From Lachnospiraceae bacterium (GTDB lineage: Bacteria > Bacillota > Clostridia > Lachnospirales > Lachnospiraceae), in NCBI GenBank assembly GCA_024687745.1, contig JAILEM010000188.1:1-56827 (forward strand): a stretch of DNA of 56,827 nt, written 5' to 3'. Made by a program: the position numbers and the translations under genes. Shown here piece by piece: positions 26,349 through 35,155 of this stretch; position 1 is the first letter of the stretch; the number at the start of each line of letters is the position of its first letter. The notes under the pieces were generated by a model that was given only the letters and a program-made list of their open reading frames with translations, ran no database searches and was not told the origin of the DNA.

Positions 26349-26377
26349 AGTATCGTACAAAAAGGGATTAAAGTCAA
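26349..26377 (-). promoter_or_regulatory. Promoter of the FliD-like unit
   Basis: On the minus strand, -35 TTGACT (26372-26377) and -10 GATACT (26349-26354) are 17 bases apart. This is a sigma-A type signal; no flagellar sigma-28 pattern was found. Confidence 0.55.
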
Positions 26378-26427
26378 TAGACCCAAGCCCTATAAATTGT
26401 TAAGTTTTTATGTATAAAGAAGGAACT

Positions 26428-26769
26428 TCATTCACAAAGCGCCCTGAACCTGTCCCTGATCCCTATCAGCTCTTCAACGAGCACAGCATAATCGGCATCA
26501 CTCTTTATGCGCAGAAGTTCTGTGATCTCTTCGGATTTATCAAATATCGGCGTAAGGGAAAGGTTACCCGAAACACCCTTTAAGGCGTGTGCCGCTTCAA
26601 AAGCGGCGGTAAGATCCCCTTCACCTACAGCCTCCTTTAACTTTTCAAAATTTGTGTCATTCAAAGCCCTGGGAACAAGCTTTAGATACATATCCTCTCT
26701 TCCCATGCATCTTTTAAGTCCCTCCCCGGTATTTGCTCCAAGTTCGTTAAGATTGTCGATCGTAAGCAT
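26428..26769 (-). CDS. Stand-alone Hpt phosphotransfer protein
   Basis: A 113-residue protein that is one Hpt domain. H61 sits in AAHALKGVSGNLSL, the phospho-accepting motif of Hpt proteins, on a four-helix bundle. It has no other domain. Position explains its role: it is last of three genes after a hybrid sensor kinase (28492-31227) and a response regulator with EAL domain (26797-28470). It should carry phosphate from the kinase receiver domains to the response regulator. In Lachnospiraceae such kinase-regulator-Hpt trios are frequent. Gaps are 27 and 21 bases, so co-transcription is likely. No terminator was visible after it before the FliD-like promoter at 26349-26377. Confidence 0.88.
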   Translation of the reverse strand: MLTIDNLNELGANTGEGLKRCMGREDMYLKLVPRALNDTNFEKLKEAVGEGDLTAAFEAAHALKGVSGNLSLTPIFDKSEEITELLRIKSDADYAVLVEELIGIRDRFRALCE

Positions 26770-26796
26770 TTTGACCTCCTTTGATCAGTTCACCTG

Positions 26797-28470
26797 TCAG
26801 AATAAAGCCTCAAACTCTTCTGCCGGAAGCGGCTTTGAGAAATAAAATCCCTGTACTATGTCACATCCCATGCCCTTTAACATTTCAAGCTGATCCTTAT
26901 CTTCCACTCCCTCGGCAACAACCCTCAGCTTTAAGAACTGGGCGATATTTATGATAAGCTCCACGAGACGCTTACTCTTCTCGTCCTTAGTCATATTCCT
27001 AATAAATCCGATATCCATCTTGATAATATCTATAGGCATGACCGTAAGCATATTCAGCGAAGAATATCCGGAGCCGAAATCATCCATCTCTATCCTGAAC
27101 CCCTTATTCCTTAAGCTGTTGACAACCTTCAACAATCCACCGGCATTTTCGGAATAGGCTGATTCGGTGATCTCGATGAGCAGATCCTCAGGAGTGATAT
27201 CATTTTCCTTTAATATATTCATCAGTTTATCTTCAAATGCGCTGTCATAGATATCTATACGGGATACATTGACGGATACCGGAACCGAAACTCCCAGTCT
27301 GTCCTTCCAGTCCCTGATCTTTGCGGCAGCCTTGGACCATACATAATTGTCAAGCTTCTGGATCAGTCCGTTATTTTCAAATAAAGGGATAAATTCTCCG
27401 GGATTTATCATTCCAAGCTCAGGATGCTTCCATCTTATAAGTGCCTCTGCACTTGTGAGCTTAGGTTCATCCCCCTTTATGAGATATTTGGGCTGAAAAT
27501 AAACCACAAAATCTCCGTCCTCCATTCCCTTTCCCATCTCATTTATGAGACGTTCATGAAATATAACCTGTTTGAGGATATCCTTACTGTAATAAGCTAT
27601 ATTTCTGGTGAAATCACCTCTTATCCTGTCGCAGGCAGCTTTTGCCCTGTCAAATCTCGTTGCCACGGAAACGATCTCCTCAAGATTAATATTGACGCCC
27701 GCCCTTATCCTTATCTTATGTGAGATATCTATCTTATCAAGCTTATCCTGAATCCTTTCAAGATGATCCCTGTAGTCATCCCTGTGGATGCATGAAATAT
27801 AGAAGTTGTCAGCGTCAGATCTGCATATTATCGAAGCATCCTCTGCAAAAATATCCTTCAGGGAATCGGCAATAAACCTAAGCACCCTGTCTCCCTCTTC
27901 ATGTCCGTATATCTCATTGACAAGCCTGAAATGATCCACATTGAGTACAAGGGCATCTCTTTTATTGTTACTGTCAAGTTCTTCTATCTGCTTAACATAT
28001 TCATAAAAGAAATTCCTTGAATAAAGCCCCGTCAGTTCATCCCTCTCGGTAGACCTGATGATCTTCTGATCCTCGTATAGCTCGATTATCCTTTCGCATC
28101 TTGCCATTATAACTTCAGGCATATCATAGGGTTTTTTGATGAAATCCGCGGCTCCGAGTTTTATGCTCTTTACTTCGGCGTTCTTTTCGGCCGTTAAGAC
28201 AATGACCGGTATATATTTATACTTATCATCCTCTTTCAGGGTAGACAAAAGTGTATAGCCATCCATCACGGGCATCATCAGATCTAACAGGATCAGTGAA
28301 TACGGCTGTTCTGACGCCCTGATCATATCAAGTGCTATCTGACCGTTCTCCGCATAGGAAACATCATAGGAATCCTCAAGTATGAATCCGAGTATATCAC
28401 GGTTTACAGCCTCATCCTCCACTATAAGTATGCTTCTCTTCAGACCACTGTGTTTTCTGAAATTTTCCAT
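26797..28470 (-). CDS. Response regulator with degenerate GGDEF and EAL domains
   Basis: A 557-residue protein of receiver, GGDEF and EAL domains. The receiver covers residues 13-130 with D63 in LLDLMMPVMDG as phospho-acceptor. The GGDEF domain has DADNF at residues 219-223 in place of GGDEF, so it should not make cyclic-di-GMP. The EAL domain begins at about residue 310; EALIRW (342-347), SVNVSRID, ITESA, MDDFGSGYSSL and GCDIVQGFYFSKPL keep the catalytic acidic residues, so it is probably an active cyclic-di-GMP phosphodiesterase. The degenerate GGDEF may bind GTP and regulate the EAL domain, as known elsewhere. It is paired with the upstream hybrid kinase and downstream Hpt protein. Confidence 0.93.
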   Translation of the reverse strand: MENFRKHSGLKRSILIVEDEAVNRDILGFILEDSYDVSYAENGQIALDMIRASEQPYSLILLDLMMPVMDGYTLLSTLKEDDKYKYIPVIVLTAEKNAEVKSIKLGAADFIKKPYDMPEVIMARCERIIELYEDQKIIRSTERDELTGLYSRNFFYEYVKQIEELDSNNKRDALVLNVDHFRLVNEIYGHEEGDRVLRFIADSLKDIFAEDASIICRSDADNFYISCIHRDDYRDHLERIQDKLDKIDISHKIRIRAGVNINLEEIVSVATRFDRAKAACDRIRGDFTRNIAYYSKDILKQVIFHERLINEMGKGMEDGDFVVYFQPKYLIKGDEPKLTSAEALIRWKHPELGMINPGEFIPLFENNGLIQKLDNYVWSKAAAKIRDWKDRLGVSVPVSVNVSRIDIYDSAFEDKLMNILKENDITPEDLLIEITESAYSENAGGLLKVVNSLRNKGFRIEMDDFGSGYSSLNMLTVMPIDIIKMDIGFIRNMTKDEKSKRLVELIINIAQFLKLRVVAEGVEDKDQLEMLKGMGCDIVQGFYFSKPLPAEEFEALF

Positions 28471-28491
28471 AACTTATCCCTCTTTCTTATC

Positions 28492-31227
28492 TCATTTTTT
28501 ATATTGTGATAATGTCTGCTTTAAAAGATCTATATTTATTGGCTTTGCAAGATGGGAATTCATCCCGGCTTCCAGGCATTTCTTTGCATCATCGGCAAAG
28601 GCATCTGCGGTCATCGCTATGATGGGTACTCCTGCAGCATCACTTCTCTTCATTGTCCTTATTACCGCCGTTGCCTCATACCCATTCATATGAGGCATCC
28701 TCAGATCCATAAGGATAGCATCGTAATAGCCCTCATCCGATGCTTCAAACATATCGACCGCCTGCTTACCGTCCTCAGCCCAGTCAACCTTAACTTCATT
28801 TTCTTCAAGGATCATCGTTGCTATTTCAGCATTGATCTCATTATCCTCGGCAAGTAATATCTTAAGTCCGGAAATATCAGCTTCGGAAGGATCAGTAACG
28901 ATCTCTGCCTCAGCCCTGTCTTCCCTGTCACTGTCATACTTGATGAGTTCATGATAAAGAGTCGACTTAAAGAGAGGCTTAGCGATAAATCCGTTGATAC
29001 CCGCATTCCCTGCCTCGTGCTCCAATTCCGCCCAGTCGTAAGCGGATATAAGATTGATGGGTACAGCATCTCCAAGCTGTTCCCTGAGCCTTTTGGCTGT
29101 TTCTATACCATCCATGTCATCCATCTTATAATCCAGAAGTATGGCAAAGAAAGGATCATTATTATTGTTTGCCTCTACCGCAACCTTTATGGCTTCCTTT
29201 CCGCTCAGACAATACTGAGGCCTTGTTCCAAGCTCCTCAAGTGATAATATGGCCGATCTGCAAAGATCCTCATTATCATCCACCACAAGGATCTTCCAGG
29301 CAGGAAGCTTCATATCCGAAATATTACCCTTAACCTTCTCAAGATCAAGGATCACGTGGAAGGAGGTACCCTCACCCGGAGCGCTCTTAACCTCGATCGT
29401 TCCACCCATGGCTTCCACGATATGCTTTGTTATCGTCATTCCAAGACCGGTTCCCTGGGTCTTATGTACTCTCCTGTTATCCTCTCTTTCAAATGCCGTG
29501 AACAGCTTCTTCTGGAATTCCTCAGTCATTCCCATACCACTGTCCTTAACGATGAGATGGGTCTTTACATGATCCTCTTTTTCCGAAGGCTCCTGATAAA
29601 GGCTTACCGAGATATCACCGCCTTCAGGTGTGAATTTTACGGCATTACTCAGAAAATTGAGCAGCACCTGATTGATCCTTACCCCGTCACAGTATACATT
29701 TTCAGAGATGATATTACTGATAAAAATATCAAAATTCTGTTTTTTTGTCCTTATCTGAGGTCTTATGATCTCACAGATCGTTTCCATGGTCACCCTTAAG
29801 GATAAGGCCTCCAGACTCAGAGTCATCTTTCCGCTTTCTATCTTTGACATATCAAGTACATCATTGATAAGTCCGAGCAGATGTTTACCGGAAAGATCTA
29901 TCTTATGCAGACAGTCCTTAACTCTTGTCTTATCGTCTATATGATCTTCTGCTATGGCGGCCATGCCTATTATGGCATTCATAGGGGTCCGGATATCATG
30001 ACTCATATTAGAAAGGAATTCACTCTTGGCCTGATTTGCATGTACTGCCTCTTCCCTGGCTTCAAAAGCGATCTTCCTTGCCTCTTCAGCCTCTGCATAG
30101 GCCTCTTCTGTCTCTGCCATCGCAGCCTCGGCCTTATCTCTTGCACTCATGGCCTCATCAGTGGCAGCCCTTGCTTCCTCAGTTGCGGCCATGGCTTCCT
30201 CAAGCGCATCCTCAGTCTCTGCCTTGGACTTTTCAAGATCGTTTACCTGCTTTCGGGTCATTTTAAGGTAAGCTGAGAACAAAAGCAGCATTACGGCAAA
30301 AAGAGCCGCAATCGAAAGCATCATTCCCTTTGATCTCGATGATGCCATTTCACCTATCATCTCATCCAGGATACCATAAGGTATTATCGATATCAGATAC
30401 CAGTTGCTCCCCTCCAAAGGAGTCCCGTATATACTTCTTCTTTCATTTATACCGTTTTCGCTGTCGGTGTATTTTGTATTAAGTGAGAATTCTCCTTCTG
30501 TTTCGATGGCTTCTCTAAGCCTGTTTACCGCATCATCCTTACTCATTCCGACAGGATCTGAATGATCTCTTAATTTTTCAAAATAATCGTTGCCCGTGGA
30601 ATCGGAATTTTTAAGTACATATGTGCCATCTTTTCTGATTATATGGAAATAGACAAGGCTGTCTTCACTTTTAAGATTCATGACCTCCTTGAAGCTGACA
30701 TCGGATTTACACCAGAGAAAACCGATACTTTCACTGCCGTCAGACATCTCAACACTTATGGGTGAAGCATATATTATAAGCTGCTCATCATCATGCCATC
30801 CTCCCGTGACGATCTCTTCACCGCTTTTCATGCTTTCCGTAAGATATTCCATGTCACCGAATTTCGTGATATCAAGTCCATAGAGCACTTCGATGCTTCC
30901 CTCTTCAGAGATCAGTGCACAGGATTCAAGATCCTGAAAGCTTGCATATTTTTCAACGATCTCCTGCATCTTTCCCGAACCGATATCGGCATCGGCACTG
31001 AGTATCTCATCCTTAAGCGCATTAAGCTGTCCGAAACGGATGCCCTTAACTACCGAATATCTGTCGAGCTCTTCGTTCACTATCCCCTTAAGATGTACCT
31101 CCGCTATGGCCCTTACATCTTTTTCGGTCTGTTTGCTCATATACCTGTAGAGAGACAAAAAAATAACTATTGCGATAGTAACAACCAGAACAAATCCGGT
31201 TATGATATATCTCAATTCTTTTTTCAT
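28492..31227 (-). CDS. Hybrid sensor histidine kinase with Cache-like sensor and two receivers
   Basis: A 911-residue membrane kinase. The start ATG 31227 ([11 protein letters not shown]) follows AGGAG; an in-frame ATG ten codons upstream is less likely. Helix 1 is at about residues 8-27, then an extracellular region of about 270 residues resembling a double Cache domain, and helix 2 at about 302-320. An unusually regular Ala/Glu-rich coiled coil covers about 335-400. H410 in SHDIRTP is the autophosphorylation site. The ATPase motifs [10 protein letters not shown] and [13 protein letters not shown] follow, then two receivers ([11 protein letters not shown] and [11 protein letters not shown]). 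It probably senses an extracellular ligand and passes phosphate via Hpt to the EAL regulator. Confidence 0.94.
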   Translation of the reverse strand: MKKELRYIITGFVLVVTIAIVIFLSLYRYMSKQTEKDVRAIAEVHLKGIVNEELDRYSVVKGIRFGQLNALKDEILSADADIGSGKMQEIVEKYASFQDLESCALISEEGSIEVLYGLDITKFGDMEYLTESMKSGEEIVTGGWHDDEQLIIYASPISVEMSDGSESIGFLWCKSDVSFKEVMNLKSEDSLVYFHIIRKDGTYVLKNSDSTGNDYFEKLRDHSDPVGMSKDDAVNRLREAIETEGEFSLNTKYTDSENGINERRSIYGTPLEGSNWYLISIIPYGILDEMIGEMASSRSKGMMLSIAALFAVMLLLFSAYLKMTRKQVNDLEKSKAETEDALEEAMAATEEARAATDEAMSARDKAEAAMAETEEAYAEAEEARKIAFEAREEAVHANQAKSEFLSNMSHDIRTPMNAIIGMAAIAEDHIDDKTRVKDCLHKIDLSGKHLLGLINDVLDMSKIESGKMTLSLEALSLRVTMETICEIIRPQIRTKKQNFDIFISNIISENVYCDGVRINQVLLNFLSNAVKFTPEGGDISVSLYQEPSEKEDHVKTHLIVKDSGMGMTEEFQKKLFTAFEREDNRRVHKTQGTGLGMTITKHIVEAMGGTIEVKSAPGEGTSFHVILDLEKVKGNISDMKLPAWKILVVDDNEDLCRSAILSLEELGTRPQYCLSGKEAIKVAVEANNNNDPFFAILLDYKMDDMDGIETAKRLREQLGDAVPINLISAYDWAELEHEAGNAGINGFIAKPLFKSTLYHELIKYDSDREDRAEAEIVTDPSEADISGLKILLAEDNEINAEIATMILEENEVKVDWAEDGKQAVDMFEASDEGYYDAILMDLRMPHMNGYEATAVIRTMKRSDAAGVPIIAMTADAFADDAKKCLEAGMNSHLAKPINIDLLKQTLSQYKK

Positions 31228-31307
31228 GTTGATATTTTCTCCTAAGGATATAATCAAGATCAGGAAATCCGGTTTATTATCCTGCCTGATCGATAAAGAA
31301 CAATAAA

Positions 31308-31316
31308 ATTATACCA
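31308..31316 (-). promoter_or_regulatory. Extended -10 promoter of the phosphorelay operon
   Basis: On the minus strand, TGG-TATAAT is an extended -10 (TGnTATAAT) with no good -35. The leader of about 80 bases carries a hairpin (GATCAGG/CCTGATC). Confidence 0.5.
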
Positions 31317-31360
31317 TATTTATTTTCCGTTTTCCTTATAAAGATATAAAGGATAGCAAA

Positions 31361-31392
31361 AATAATTCCGGCAGGTTTATTACCCGCCGGAA
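31361..31392 (-). terminator. Terminator after the GG-leader genes
   Basis: On the minus strand, TTCCGGCGGG (31383-31392) pairs with CCTGCCGGAA (31366-31375) with one wobble and a 7-base loop, followed by a T-rich tract. Confidence 0.8.
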
Positions 31393-31441
31393 CATATACA
31401 TAAGATAAACCCTCATGATATCATCTGTATTTATATATGTA

Positions 31442-31657
31442 TCATAGTTTGATCTTAAACCCGCATTCAGAGCATATGGCCTGACCGCCGGAATAACAGT
31501 AAAACTTTCTCTCCTTATTACATGAAGGGCAAAAAGCATCAGTCGTAGGCACGTTTTCTCTGTCCTTAACTGAATTTAAACCTCCATTCTTATCGACTCC
31601 TCCGTTAACCGACGACATGATATCATCATCAAGCTTTGTAACTTTTTTTTCGCTCAT
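31442..31657 (-). CDS. Small protein with double-glycine leader and zinc-ribbon core
   Basis: A 71-residue protein with a strong AAAGGAGG site. The first 20 residues (MSEKKVTKLDDDIMSSVNGG) look like a double-glycine leader of the type removed by C39-peptidase ABC exporters or recognised by RiPP enzymes. The predicted mature 51-residue part contains C43, C46, C54, C62 and C65 as CPSCNKERKFYCYSGGQAIC followed by SECG. This is a compact zinc ribbon, or a set of modifiable cysteines. It is the second of two tandem GG-leader genes. No C39 exporter, cyclase, dehydrogenase or immunity gene is seen within 5 kb. The leader call is by pattern only, so a plain zinc-ribbon protein remains possible. Confidence 0.65.
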   Translation of the reverse strand: MSEKKVTKLDDDIMSSVNGGVDKNGGLNSVKDRENVPTTDAFCPSCNKERKFYCYSGGQAICSECGFKIKL

Positions 31658-31688
31658 CCCCTTTTATCCTCCTTTGAAAAATATAATA

Positions 31689-31916
31689 TCAGATGCGGAT
31701 ATTTTTAAGGAATTCTTCCGCAGATTTGCCTGACCGGAGGAATTCATCAAGTATCTGGTCATGTGTATGCTTTGTCATGTCGGGCAGTTCGTTATAATTC
31801 TTTTGCTTCCAGATCCTTTCAAATTCCGTTATTCTCACATCAGCCGCAATATCGGTACCGCCGATCACCATTTCCAGTTCGTCCAACGTTAATCTTCTGT
31901 CAATACTGTCTTCCAT
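31689..31916 (-). CDS. Small protein with double-glycine leader
   Basis: A 75-residue protein with a GGAAGG site. Residues 9-20 (LTLDELEMVIGG) match the LxxxELxxIxGG consensus of double-glycine leaders closely, including the Leu/Glu pattern and the GG before the cut. The predicted mature part is 55 residues, charged, with no Cys, and mostly helical (EFERIWKQKNYNELPDM, QILDEFLRSGKSAEEFLKNI). It is first of the pair; both leaders are exactly 20 residues long, which argues for a shared processing machine. A weak promoter may lie near 31985-31990 (TATAAT on the minus strand). Its function is unknown: bacteriocin, RiPP precursor or signalling peptide are the options. Confidence 0.65.
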   Translation of the reverse strand: MEDSIDRRLTLDELEMVIGGTDIAADVRITEFERIWKQKNYNELPDMTKHTHDQILDEFLRSGKSAEEFLKNIRI

Positions 31917-32022
31917 ATCTTCCTTCCTTTCGAATGATCACAGATCCTTACTGTTGTTATGTCTTTTTATCTGCTATCTAACATATTATACGACTCGAAA
32001 GACCAAAGGGCTATAATTTATT

Positions 32023-32064
32023 AAAAAGATACCATGATCCGGTCAAGGACCATGGTATCTTTTT
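32023..32064 (-). terminator. Terminator after pyruvate phosphate dikinase
   Basis: AAAAAGATACCATG pairs with CATGGTATCTTTTT around a 14-base loop with an inner TCC/GGA pair, giving a strong stem flanked by A and T tracts. Confidence 0.85.
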
Positions 32065-32077
32065 ATATCACTGTCTT

Positions 32078-34939
32078 TTACTGGTTCTTCTTGTTTTCCT
32101 CATAGGTCCTCTTGGCTTCGTGTATACCTGCCTTTACTCCTGCGGCAGAAGCCCTGGCAACTTCAACGGATACTTTTGCGACCTCCTGTGCAACATCCTT
32201 TGCAACCTCTGTTACCTGGTTGGCCTTGTCTATGAATTCCTTCTTAAGATCCTTTCCATCAAAGTTAAATTTAGTTCCCTCTCCTTTACCACGGCAGCCT
32301 GATGTTTTCTTTTCGTTTTCCTTTGCGATAGCAGCCTGTGCTGCAGCAAGTCTCGCGATGGGAACCCTGAAGGGTGAACATGAAACATAATCAAGGCCTA
32401 TACTGTTACAGAATTCTACGGATGTAGGATCTCCTCCGTGCTCTCCGCAGATACCGATATGAAGCGAAGGATTAACCGGTTTACCTGATTCTATGGCGAT
32501 CTTCATGAGTTTGCCGACACCCGTCTGATCAAGCCTTGAGAAGGGATCATTTTCAAAGATCTTATTATCATAATAAGAATTTAAGAACTTTCCGGCGTCA
32601 TCTCTGGAGAAGCCAAAGGTCATCTGTGTAAGATCATTTGTTCCGAAGCAGAAGAAGTCGGCTGTCTTAGCTATCTCTTCAGCTGTGAGTGCAGCTCTCG
32701 GAGTCTCTATCATCGTTCCTATCTCGTAGCTGATTATGGCTCCCGCATTGTTAAGCTCTTCCTTTGCTGTATCTTCAACTATCTTTCTTACATAATTATA
32801 TTCCTTTGCATCAGCGGTAAGAGGGATCATGATCTCAGGATTCATCTTCCATTCGGGATGTCTCTTCTGGACATTAACTGCAGCTCTTATGACCGCTCTT
32901 GTCTGCATCTTTGCGATCTCAGGATAGGTAACCGCAAGTCTTAGTCCTCTGTGACCCATCATGGGGTTGAACTCATGCAGGGAATCTATATATGTCTTGA
33001 CTTCCTCTACGGATTTTCCGAGGGAGAAGGCAAGCTTTCTGATATCATCCTCCTCTGTGGGCACGAATTCGTGAAGAGGAGGATCTAAGAACCTTATGGT
33101 AACAGGACATCCTTCGAGAGCTTCATAGAGTTCCTCGAAATCCTTCTGCTGATAAGGCATTATCTTGTCAAGAGCAGCGACCCTTCCGTCAACCGAATCT
33201 GCGCAGATCATCTCTCTGAAGGCTTCTATCCTTGTCTCCTCAAAGAACATATGCTCTGTTCTGCAAAGTCCTATTCCTTCGGCTCCAAGCTCCCTTGCCT
33301 TTTTGGCATCCGCAGGTGTATCGGCATTTGTCCTCACCTTCATTGTACGGTATTTATCCGCCCAGGACATGATCCTGTCAAAGTCTCCGGCGATCTTTGC
33401 ATCCACCGTAGGGATGATCCCATCATAGATATTTCCGGTGGAACCGTCTATGGAGATCGCATCTCCCTCATGATATTCCTTACCGCCAAGAGTAAACTTC
33501 TTATTGGCCTCATCCATATTTATATCGCCGCAGCCCGATACGCAGCACTTGCCCATTCCTCTTGCAACAACGGCTGCATGGGAGGTCATACCTCCTCTTA
33601 CGGTAAGTATACCCTGTGCCGACTTCATACCTGTTATATCCTCAGGGGAAGTCTCAAGTCTTACAAGTACGACCTTCTGTCCGCTCTGGCATGCCTTTTC
33701 CGCATCCTCAGCTGTAAATACTATAGTTCCACAGGCAGCACCGGGTGATGCACCAAGACCCTTTCCCATGGGAGTTGCGGACTTGATCGCAGCAGCGTCA
33801 AACTGGGGATGAAGAAGTGTGTCAAGGTTTCTCGGATCTATCATCGCAACAGCTTCCTGTTCCGTTCTCATTCCTTCATCCACAAGATCACAGGCTATCT
33901 TAAGGGCAGCCTGTGCCGTTCTCTTACCGTTTCTTGTCTGAAGCATATAGAGCTTGCTGTGCTCAACGGTAAATTCCATATCCTGCATATCCCTGTAATG
34001 ACTCTCGAGTGTCCTGCAAACGTCATTAAACTGTTTGAATGCCTCGGGGAATTTTTCGCCCATTTCCGAAATATGCATGGGAGTACGTACGCCTGCTACA
34101 ACATCTTCCCCCTGTGCATTTGTAAGGAATTCTCCGAAAAGACCCTTGTTGCCGGTTGCGGGATCTCTGGTGAAGGCAACACCTGTTCCGCAGTCATCAC
34201 CCATATTACCAAAGGCCATGGACTGAACATTAACCGCCGTTCCCCAGGAATAGGGGATATCGTTATCTCTTCTGTATACATTAGCTCTGGGGTTATCCCA
34301 TGAACGGAATACCGCCTTTATTGCACCCATGAGCTGTTCCTTGGGATCTGTGGGGAAGTCGGAACCGATCTTTTTCTTATATTCTGCCTTGAACTGTTCC
34401 GCAAGCTCCTTAAGATCCTCGGCGCCAAGCTCGACATCCTGCTTAACACCCTTCTTGTCTTTCATTTCATCTATAAGCTGTTCAAAATACTTCTTTCCCA
34501 CTTCCATTACTACATCAGAATACATCTGTATAAATCTTCTGTAGCAGTCCCAGGCCCATCTGGGATTTCCTGACTGTCTGGCGATAGCCTCAACAACCTC
34601 TTCGTTAAGCCCGAGATTAAGGATGGTATCCATCATACCCGGCATTGATGCCCTGGCACCTGAACGGACAGATACAAGAAGGGGATTTGAAACATCTCCG
34701 AACTTCTTTCCGGTGATCTCTTCCATCTTTAAAACATACTCTTCGATCTGGCCGCGGATCTCGTCGTTGATCTCCCTTCCATCCTCATAATACTGGGTAC
34801 AGGCTTCCGTTGTTATGGTAAAGCCCTGCGGTACCGGGAGACCTATATTTGTCATCTCCGCCAGGTTGGCACCTTTCCCCCCTAAAAGGTTTCGCATGTC
34901 AGCATTTCCTTCGCTGAATAAATATACCCATTTCTTCAT
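32078..34939 (-). CDS. ppdK: Pyruvate, phosphate dikinase with C-terminal helical extension
   Basis: A 953-residue enzyme that interconverts phosphoenolpyruvate, AMP and pyrophosphate with pyruvate, ATP and phosphate, in the cytoplasm. The N-terminal ATP-grasp domain has LLGGKGANLAEM near residue 20. The swivelling phospho-His domain has GGMTSHAAVVARGMG with its catalytic His near residue 455. The PEP-binding barrel ends with GICGEHGGDP and its catalytic Cys at 831. The family normally ends near 874. Here about 80 extra residues follow (from about 874), rich in Ala, Val, Lys and Glu in amphipathic helix patterns (VAKDVAQEVAKVSVEVARAS). The start at 34939 has an AGAGGAG site. A terminator-like hairpin lies just upstream at 34965-35001. 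Confidence 0.95.
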   Translation of the reverse strand: MKKWVYLFSEGNADMRNLLGGKGANLAEMTNIGLPVPQGFTITTEACTQYYEDGREINDEIRGQIEEYVLKMEEITGKKFGDVSNPLLVSVRSGARASMPGMMDTILNLGLNEEVVEAIARQSGNPRWAWDCYRRFIQMYSDVVMEVGKKYFEQLIDEMKDKKGVKQDVELGAEDLKELAEQFKAEYKKKIGSDFPTDPKEQLMGAIKAVFRSWDNPRANVYRRDNDIPYSWGTAVNVQSMAFGNMGDDCGTGVAFTRDPATGNKGLFGEFLTNAQGEDVVAGVRTPMHISEMGEKFPEAFKQFNDVCRTLESHYRDMQDMEFTVEHSKLYMLQTRNGKRTAQAALKIACDLVDEGMRTEQEAVAMIDPRNLDTLLHPQFDAAAIKSATPMGKGLGASPGAACGTIVFTAEDAEKACQSGQKVVLVRLETSPEDITGMKSAQGILTVRGGMTSHAAVVARGMGKCCVSGCGDINMDEANKKFTLGGKEYHEGDAISIDGSTGNIYDGIIPTVDAKIAGDFDRIMSWADKYRTMKVRTNADTPADAKKARELGAEGIGLCRTEHMFFEETRIEAFREMICADSVDGRVAALDKIMPYQQKDFEELYEALEGCPVTIRFLDPPLHEFVPTEEDDIRKLAFSLGKSVEEVKTYIDSLHEFNPMMGHRGLRLAVTYPEIAKMQTRAVIRAAVNVQKRHPEWKMNPEIMIPLTADAKEYNYVRKIVEDTAKEELNNAGAIISYEIGTMIETPRAALTAEEIAKTADFFCFGTNDLTQMTFGFSRDDAGKFLNSYYDNKIFENDPFSRLDQTGVGKLMKIAIESGKPVNPSLHIGICGEHGGDPTSVEFCNSIGLDYVSCSPFRVPIARLAAAQAAIAKENEKKTSGCRGKGEGTKFNFDGKDLKKEFIDKANQVTEVAKDVAQEVAKVSVEVARASAAGVKAGIHEAKRTYEENKKNQ

Positions 34940-34964
34940 GTGGTATTCTCCTCTCTGATATATT

Positions 34965-35001
34965 AAAAAAAGCCCAACTTACCCCCTTGGTAGTCAGGCT
35001 T
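34965..35001 (-). terminator. Terminator-like hairpin just upstream of ppdK
   Basis: On the minus strand, AAGCCTGACT (34992-35001) pairs with AGTTGGGCTT (34970-34979) using two wobbles, and seven T follow. It ends about 25 bases before the ppdK start and upstream of its ribosome binding site, so it could be the ABC operon terminator or an attenuator. Confidence 0.65.
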
Positions 35002-35069
35002 ATTTTTCCTCTATGATGTTTTTGCCGGGTCTTATCCCCTTGCTAAAAACCATTAATTCCGTACCTCTT

Positions 35070-35098
35070 ATTCTCACTATGAATTAAGTATCGTTCAA
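35070..35098 (-). promoter_or_regulatory. Candidate ppdK promoter (weak)
   Basis: On the minus strand, -35 TTGAAC (35093-35098) and -10 GAGAAT (35070-35075) have a 17-base spacer. If used, transcription must pass the hairpin at 34965-35001 before reaching ppdK. Confidence 0.35.
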
Positions 35099-35155
35099 TC
35101 ATGAGATGTCCACTCACCATAATACTTTAACACATACCGGGACTTTTGTCCATAT

